Assembly (NCBI GenBank): GCA_003694495.1 | Contig: RFJO01000052.1 | Location: 1-9,490 of the forward strand | From: Candidatus Woesearchaeota archaeon | GTDB taxonomy: Archaea > Nanobdellota > Nanobdellia > SCGC-AAA011-G17 > GW2011-AR17 | Direction of reading: 5' to 3' | DNA: 9,490 bases | Part shown: one piece after another, positions 6,101 through 9,490 of the stretch | How positions within the stretch are numbered: the stretch's first letter is position 1 | Layout of the letters: each line of letters opens with the position of its first letter | Made by a program: the position numbers and the translations under genes | The notes under the pieces: model-generated | Told to the model about the DNA's origin: nothing | Databases searched by the model: none | The model's input: the letters and a program-made list of their open reading frames with translations, nothing else

Positions 6101-8213
6101 CAAGTTTGGCTTTCTTAACAATAAACTTTGCAGTATTTTCATCTTGCTCAACAATTTCGCCATCCTCTATTATTATCTTCATTTTAAACTCAGGCGAGTC
6201 AAGCAGCAAACTTTCGAACTCTCCCCCTTCCCCGGCAATATTTATACCGTTTTTTTTGTTCAATTCTGCAAGCTTGTCAATATCTTGATTTGTTATAACT
6301 TTTCCAAGCCATTTTTTGTTCAGGCCGTCAGCAGCAACAGAACTAAATATAAATTCAAACCCTTCATTAACCAGTGTTCTCATTTCTTCTTCCTGGTTCA
6401 TGTGCCATAAAGGCGAAAATGACTTCAGTCCAAGCTCGTCACAGATTTTTTCAACCCTGTCCCTTTGATACCTTGAATATAAGGCACCAGTCACGACTCC
6501 TTCTATATGGAATTTATCTTTTGCTTTTTGTATAGCTTTTTTCAGGTCAGCAAGTTCTTTCTCCTTTTCGCCTTCTGTCGTTTGTACAATTATTGGCAAT
6601 CCCATAGCCTCAGCTTGAAGTTCTGCAATGTCAGTGTTTGGCGTATGAAACATCCAGGAATCTTGGTTCTCTGACTTAATCGTTATCAAACATTCAACAT
6701 CATAATTCATCTTTCTCATCACATGCAACGCCAACCCAGAATCCTTGCCCGAGCTGAACAGCACTGCCACTCTTTCATTCGCTTCTGGGTATAATGACCT
6801 TAAGTACTGCGTTCTAAGCTCAAACCCATTCTTTTTTGCAAGCTTCCTTATAGCCTTGTCAAACTTGCTTCCGTACTGTGCAGCTTTTTTCGGCCTTTCA
6901 GCATAATCCTCTTTTAACCCGAAATCTTTTGCCACATCTCTCAGCACAATCTTATCCCTTTTTTCGTTTAGCTTATACTTTGCCGGTATCTTCAGTGCAT
7001 ACTCAGCCAGATCTTTGTCAAGGAAAGGCACCCTTAACTCAAGGTTGTTGTTCATTGTAACAACATCATCCCTGTAATTGTCCCTTTCGTATATTATTCT
7101 TAACCCTGACAAGCATTCTTTGTTGACATCATAAGAATTCTTATGCCGGTAGTATCCCGCGAAAAGTTCTTCACTTCCCAGCCCGGAGAAGATAACCCTT
7201 GCACCGTCTTTCCTTGCCAGGTCGCATGCAGCGTAAAATGTTAATGCAACTGAAGCCTTGACGCCGTTATTGTTTTCTATCAGTGGCACAACTTTTTTAA
7301 GATAATTCTCAACCTGTTCAAGGTCAAGCTCATTCACCTTCAGTTCAAACCCGTACTTGTCTGCAATATTTTTTGCCCATTTTAGGTCTTCAGGATATCC
7401 TATATTGCCTCCAGTATAAGCAGCAGTGTAACATGTAAAATCCACTCCGAGCTTTTTACAGATCAAGGCAATTATTGTTGAATCAACCCCGCCCGAAAAA
7501 AGTATGGCAAACTTCTGGTCAGGTATGCGTTTAGCCACAGCGTTTACAATTAACCCTGTAAGTTCTCTTTTGATTGTGTTATAATCTTTTTTTATCTCAG
7601 GCTTGGTTGAAAAGAACTTTCTTTCTATTATTTCAAAATTATTTTTTTTTACATCATAAATCATGATTGTCCTTGGGTTAAGTTCTTCAATGTAAGATTG
7701 TTTAAAATGTTTTAGGACTTTGCTTTCAGAGCAAAAGAATAACCCGTTTTGTTTTGACAGCCATAAAGGCTTCACACCGAATATGTCTCTTGCAAGATAA
7801 AGTTTGTTTTGTTTCAAATAAGCAAAAGCGAACACTCCGTCAAGTTCTTCTATTCCTTCTATACCTTTCTTGTCAAGAATGTTAAGCAGAAGTTCTGCAT
7901 CATTTCTTGAATTAAAGTTATACTTTTGGTCAAGCTCTTTCCAGTTATATATCTCGCAGTTTGCAACCAATGTTGAGTTTATACCGTTTAACGGCTGCGG
8001 CACTTCCCCCACAATTGAGTGCAGGTTGTGGCCAAGTAGGAAAGGTAAACTAGATGCGTAATTGTTCAAGTCTTCAATTTTTTTGGAAGTTAACGTAACT
8101 TTTCCATCTGATACGCCAAAACAATCTTTCCCTCTATTCCTGATTATTTTTAACCCATGTAAAACTTTTTCTTTTGGATTATCCTGGTTAAATACTCCAA
8201 TTATTCCGCACAT
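6090..8213 (-). CDS. Glutamine amidotransferase/asparagine-synthetase-like domains fused to diphthine-ammonia ligase
   Basis: Three modules lie in 707 residues. Residues 1-205 are a class II glutamine amidotransferase: nucleophile Cys2 in MCGIIGVF, NRGKD at 26-30, NCEIYN at 85-90, NDAELL at 104-109. Residues 210-460 are an asparagine-synthetase-like ATP pyrophosphatase: LFSGGVDST at 238-246, SGLGSEELFAGY at 343-354, RVPFLD at 394-399. Residues 478-700 are a complete DPH6/MJ0570-type diphthine-ammonia ligase: LFSSGKDS at 485-492, VVTGALYSRYQRDRVE at 573-588, SPLWH at 600-604, AGEGGEFESLLLD at 660-672. DPH6 amidates diphthine on elongation factor 2, the last step of diphthamide synthesis. The start is the ATG at 8213 because Cys must follow Met for activity; an upstream ATG at 8258 precedes the TATA box. 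The N-terminal part lacks key asparagine synthetase residues (see findings) and resembles ASNSD1. Glutamine-fed amidation is my inference. Confidence 0.9.
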   Translation of the reverse strand: MCGIIGVFNQDNPKEKVLHGLKIIRNRGKDCFGVSDGKVTLTSKKIEDLNNYASSLPFLLGHNLHSIVGEVPQPLNGINSTLVANCEIYNWKELDQKYNFNSRNDAELLLNILDKKGIEGIEELDGVFAFAYLKQNKLYLARDIFGVKPLWLSKQNGLFFCSESKVLKHFKQSYIEELNPRTIMIYDVKKNNFEIIERKFFSTKPEIKKDYNTIKRELTGLIVNAVAKRIPDQKFAILFSGGVDSTIIALICKKLGVDFTCYTAAYTGGNIGYPEDLKWAKNIADKYGFELKVNELDLEQVENYLKKVVPLIENNNGVKASVALTFYAACDLARKDGARVIFSGLGSEELFAGYYRHKNSYDVNKECLSGLRIIYERDNYRDDVVTMNNNLELRVPFLDKDLAEYALKIPAKYKLNEKRDKIVLRDVAKDFGLKEDYAERPKKAAQYGSKFDKAIRKLAKKNGFELRTQYLRSLYPEANERVAVLFSSGKDSGLALHVMRKMNYDVECLITIKSENQDSWMFHTPNTDIAELQAEAMGLPIIVQTTEGEKEKELADLKKAIQKAKDKFHIEGVVTGALYSRYQRDRVEKICDELGLKSFSPLWHMNQEEEMRTLVNEGFEFIFSSVAADGLNKKWLGKVITNQDIDKLAELNKKNGINIAGEGGEFESLLLDSPEFKMKIIIEDGEIVEQDENTAKFIVKKAKLVRK

Positions 8214-8234
8214 ACTCGGCAAGAGATAGTAATT

Positions 8235-8242
8235 ATTTATAA
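8235..8242 (-). promoter_or_regulatory. TATA-like box of the amidotransferase-DPH6 fusion gene
   Basis: The minus strand reads CTTATAAAT, centred about 25 bases before the ATG at 8213. The mRNA would be leaderless, and the box lies downstream of the alternative ATG at 8258, ruling that start out if this promoter is used. Confidence 0.5.
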
Positions 8243-8280
8243 GCTTAATGTTTATCAAAGTTGTTGGTGTCTTTCAAAAG

Positions 8281-8290
8281 TTTTATAATT
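8281..8290 (+). promoter_or_regulatory. TATA-like box of the cation exporter gene
   Basis: TTTTATAATT is centred about 27 bases before the ATG at 8312, supporting a leaderless start there. An in-frame ATG at 8261 lies upstream of the box and would add 17 unrelated residues. The 98-base space to the divergent fusion gene holds only these two promoters; no copy of the palindrome at 9247-9262 is seen here. Confidence 0.5.
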
Positions 8291-8311
8291 ATTCAGAATT
8301 TAGTTACATAC

Positions 8312-9178
8312 ATGTCTCACAATCATGGCCATGGTAAAAAGTTAGGCTGGACAATTATCCTGAACATAATCATTACAATTGCTCAATACATTGGCGGCAT
8401 TGTGTCAGGCAGCTTAGCTTTAATCTCTGACGCAAGTCACAACCTTTCTGACGTTTTATCTTTAATTTTAGGTTACATCGGTGAAAAATTTTCACACAAA
8501 GGCCCAAGCAGGCGCCATTCTTTCGGGTTTAAGCGGGTTGAGATATTCACCGCATTAATAAACGCATTAGCTTTAGTTGCGATAGCATTCTATATCTTGT
8601 TTGAAGCGTACAAAAGGCTTAACAGTCCAAGGGAGATTTCTCTAGGCTTAATGTTTGGCATAGGTTCAATAGGCCTAATCGGCAACTTTGTATCGATTTT
8701 AATTTTAAACAAGGAGAAAGAATCTTCAGTCAACATGCGCGCAGCATATTTACACTTATTTTATGACACCATATCATCTTTGTTTGTCATTACAGGCGCA
8801 GCCATAATCTATTTTACTAACTATATTTTTATTGACATCATTGCAAGTTTAATCATAGCGTTAATGATTTTTTACAGCAGTTTTGACGTAATAAAAACTT
8901 GCCTGCACATTTTCATGCAAGGTGTGCCTGAAGGTATAGATATCAACGAAGTTTATAATTTTATTATGAGCATGGAAGGTGTTGAGGATGTTCACAACTT
9001 ACACATTTGGGCAATAAACAGCAGGGATTTCTTTTTGTCCTGCCATATTTGCATTGGAAATAATTACAAGCATAAAACTGACGAATTCATAAAAAAGATT
9101 AATGAGTTAGTGAAAGAAAAGTTCCACATTGAGCACACATCTGTTCAAATTGAGAGATCTAACATTTGCCAATCTTAA
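8312..9178 (+). CDS. CDF-family divalent cation exporter (zinc-type, CzcD/ZnT-like)
   Basis: Cation diffusion facilitators export Zn and related metals from the cytosol in exchange for protons. The 288 residues give the usual six membrane segments (about 12-31, 34-57, 76-97, 111-132, 149-168, 171-190) plus a cytosolic C-terminal domain. The transport site has the zinc-type pattern HxxxD twice: His43/Asp47 in segment 2 (SDASHNLSD) and His148/Asp152 in segment 5 (HLFYD). RRHSFGFKRVEIFTALINA at 67-85 is the conserved loop into segment 3. The N-terminus is His-rich (MSHNHGHG). The C-terminal domain has VHNLHIWAI at 227-235, His245 and FHIEHTSVQIE at 271-281, likely metal-sensing and dimerising. 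The start at 8312 comes from the TATA spacing and the MSHNHGHG family-like N-terminus. The next gene is an ArsR-type metal sensor. Exact metal is uncertain; zinc is the best guess. Confidence 0.93.
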   Translation: MSHNHGHGKKLGWTIILNIIITIAQYIGGIVSGSLALISDASHNLSDVLSLILGYIGEKFSHKGPSRRHSFGFKRVEIFTALINALALVAIAFYILFEAYKRLNSPREISLGLMFGIGSIGLIGNFVSILILNKEKESSVNMRAAYLHLFYDTISSLFVITGAAIIYFTNYIFIDIIASLIIALMIFYSSFDVIKTCLHIFMQGVPEGIDINEVYNFIMSMEGVEDVHNLHIWAINSRDFFLSCHICIGNNYKHKTDEFIKKINELVKEKFHIEHTSVQIERSNICQS

Positions 9179-9184
9179 TTTTTT
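9179..9184 (+). terminator. T-run after the cation exporter gene
   Basis: Six T directly follow the TAA stop at 9176-9178, with no hairpin. This is a possible archaeal T-rich terminator separating the exporter from the repressor gene, which has its own promoter. Weak evidence. Confidence 0.3.
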
Positions 9185-9235
9185 ACAACAATTAGATGTG
9201 TGTATAAAACAAATAAATTTTCCCATCTCCAAAAC

Positions 9236-9244
9236 TTTTATAAG
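9236..9244 (+). promoter_or_regulatory. TATA-like box of the arsR-family gene
   Basis: TTTTATAAG is centred about 31 bases before the ATG at 9271. This spacing is slightly longer than for other genes here, leaving room for the palindrome at 9247-9262 between the box and the start codon. Confidence 0.5.
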
Positions 9245-9246
9245 GA

Positions 9247-9262
9247 ATTGATACATATCAAT
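9247..9262 (+). promoter_or_regulatory. Palindromic operator, probable ArsR-family binding site
   Basis: ATTGATA-CA-TATCAAT is a perfect 7-base inverted repeat with a 2-base centre. It lies between the TATA-like box and the ATG of the repressor gene, over the expected transcription start. ArsR/SmtB repressors bind AT-rich palindromes with a 2-base centre (12-2-12 imperfect type), so autorepression by blocking RNA polymerase is the natural reading. I see no second copy in the window, including before the cation exporter gene. Confidence 0.6.
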
Positions 9263-9270
9263 ATATAAAA

Positions 9271-9490
9271 ATGGAAGAATCTTTAAAAATTTTCAAAGCT
9301 TTAGCTGACGAAACAAGGTTAAAGATAGTAAGGTTGCTTCTAAAAGGGGATAAATGCGTATGCGAGATTATTCCATTTGTTAAGAGAACTCAGTCAACAG
9401 TTTCCATACAATTAGCCAAGCTTGAAAATTTAGGCATTGTTGAATCAAGAAGAGAAGGCAAAAGTGTTTATTATAGTCTTTCAAACAATA
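9271..9490 (+). CDS. ArsR/SmtB-family metal-responsive repressor (5' part)
   Basis: The gene runs off the window after 73 codons. The translation is a winged-helix ArsR domain: MEESLKIFKALADETRLKIV opens it, KCVCEIIPFV carries the metal site at the start of the third helix, RTQSTVSIQLAKLENLGIVE at 38-57 is the helix-turn-helix and recognition helix, and SRREGKSVYYSLS is the beta wing. Cys29 and Cys31 form the CxC pair matching Cys32/Cys34 of E. coli ArsR (ELCVCDL) and the equivalent pair in CadC. The third Cys of E. coli ArsR (Cys37) is not present, and there is no N-terminal Cys as in CadC. It should bind the palindrome before its own gene and release it on binding As/Sb or soft metals such as Cd or Pb. 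Its targets probably include itself and genes beyond the window. Confidence 0.93.
   Translation, partial: MEESLKIFKALADETRLKIVRLLLKGDKCVCEIIPFVKRTQSTVSIQLAKLENLGIVESRREGKSVYYSLSNN

Noticed and set aside
6715..6840. Possibility that the fusion gene is two genes joined by an assembly or frame error
   Set aside because: The frame is continuous through a linker at about residues 460-478. No start codon with an upstream TATA box or Shine-Dalgarno site is seen for a separate DPH6 gene.
6878..7060. Plus-strand frames inside the fusion gene (also 6106-6410 and 7870-8061)
   Set aside because: Shadow frames; the opposite strand encodes continuous, recognisable domains.
1..9490. Search for CRISPR arrays, tRNA or rRNA genes, insertion sequences and toxin-antitoxin pairs
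   Set aside because: I found no regularly spaced repeats, no cloverleaf or rRNA-like sequence, no transposase and no terminal repeats. Gaps between genes are all under about 110 bases except the left edge.

Overview
This AT-rich window most likely comes from an archaeal chromosome, probably a small-genome (DPANN-like) lineage. The lineage is an inference. The archaeal call rests on three things: an archaeal-type UMP kinase, a diphthine-ammonia ligase domain (diphthamide exists only in archaea and eukaryotes), and TATA-like boxes about 25-31 bases before the start codons of most genes, with no room for a leader or Shine-Dalgarno site.

Layout. Bases 1-199 hold no intact gene but may be the eroded 3' end of a plus-strand gene that overlaps the end of mutL. 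Bases 183-4396 (minus) are a bacterial-type mutS-mutL mismatch repair operon. Its MutL keeps the endonuclease motifs of MutH-independent systems, and both genes have Shine-Dalgarno-like sites. Divergent from mutS, on the plus strand, are an unrecognised 96-residue protein, a HAM1/RdgB-type non-canonical NTP pyrophosphatase and an archaeal UMP kinase. Each has its own TATA-like box. Convergent with the kinase, overlapping it by 11 bases, is a 707-residue minus-strand gene. It fuses a class II glutamine amidotransferase / asparagine-synthetase-like module to a complete diphthine-ammonia ligase (DPH6) domain. Divergent from it are a CDF-family metal exporter and the first 73 codons of an ArsR-family repressor with a CxC metal site. 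The repressor gene is preceded by a perfect 7-2-7 palindrome that looks like its own operator.

How the genes fit together. MutS, MutL and the HAM1-type enzyme all protect DNA information: two repair mismatches and one cleans the nucleotide pool. UMP kinase feeds pyrimidine nucleotide synthesis. The fusion protein probably makes the last step of diphthamide on elongation factor 2. The exporter and repressor form a metal-homeostasis pair.

The most unusual item is the fusion. Its asparagine-synthetase-like part lacks several residues needed by true asparagine synthetases and resembles the eukaryotic ASNSD1 family. This suggests a specialised partner of diphthamide amidation rather than an asparagine-making enzyme.
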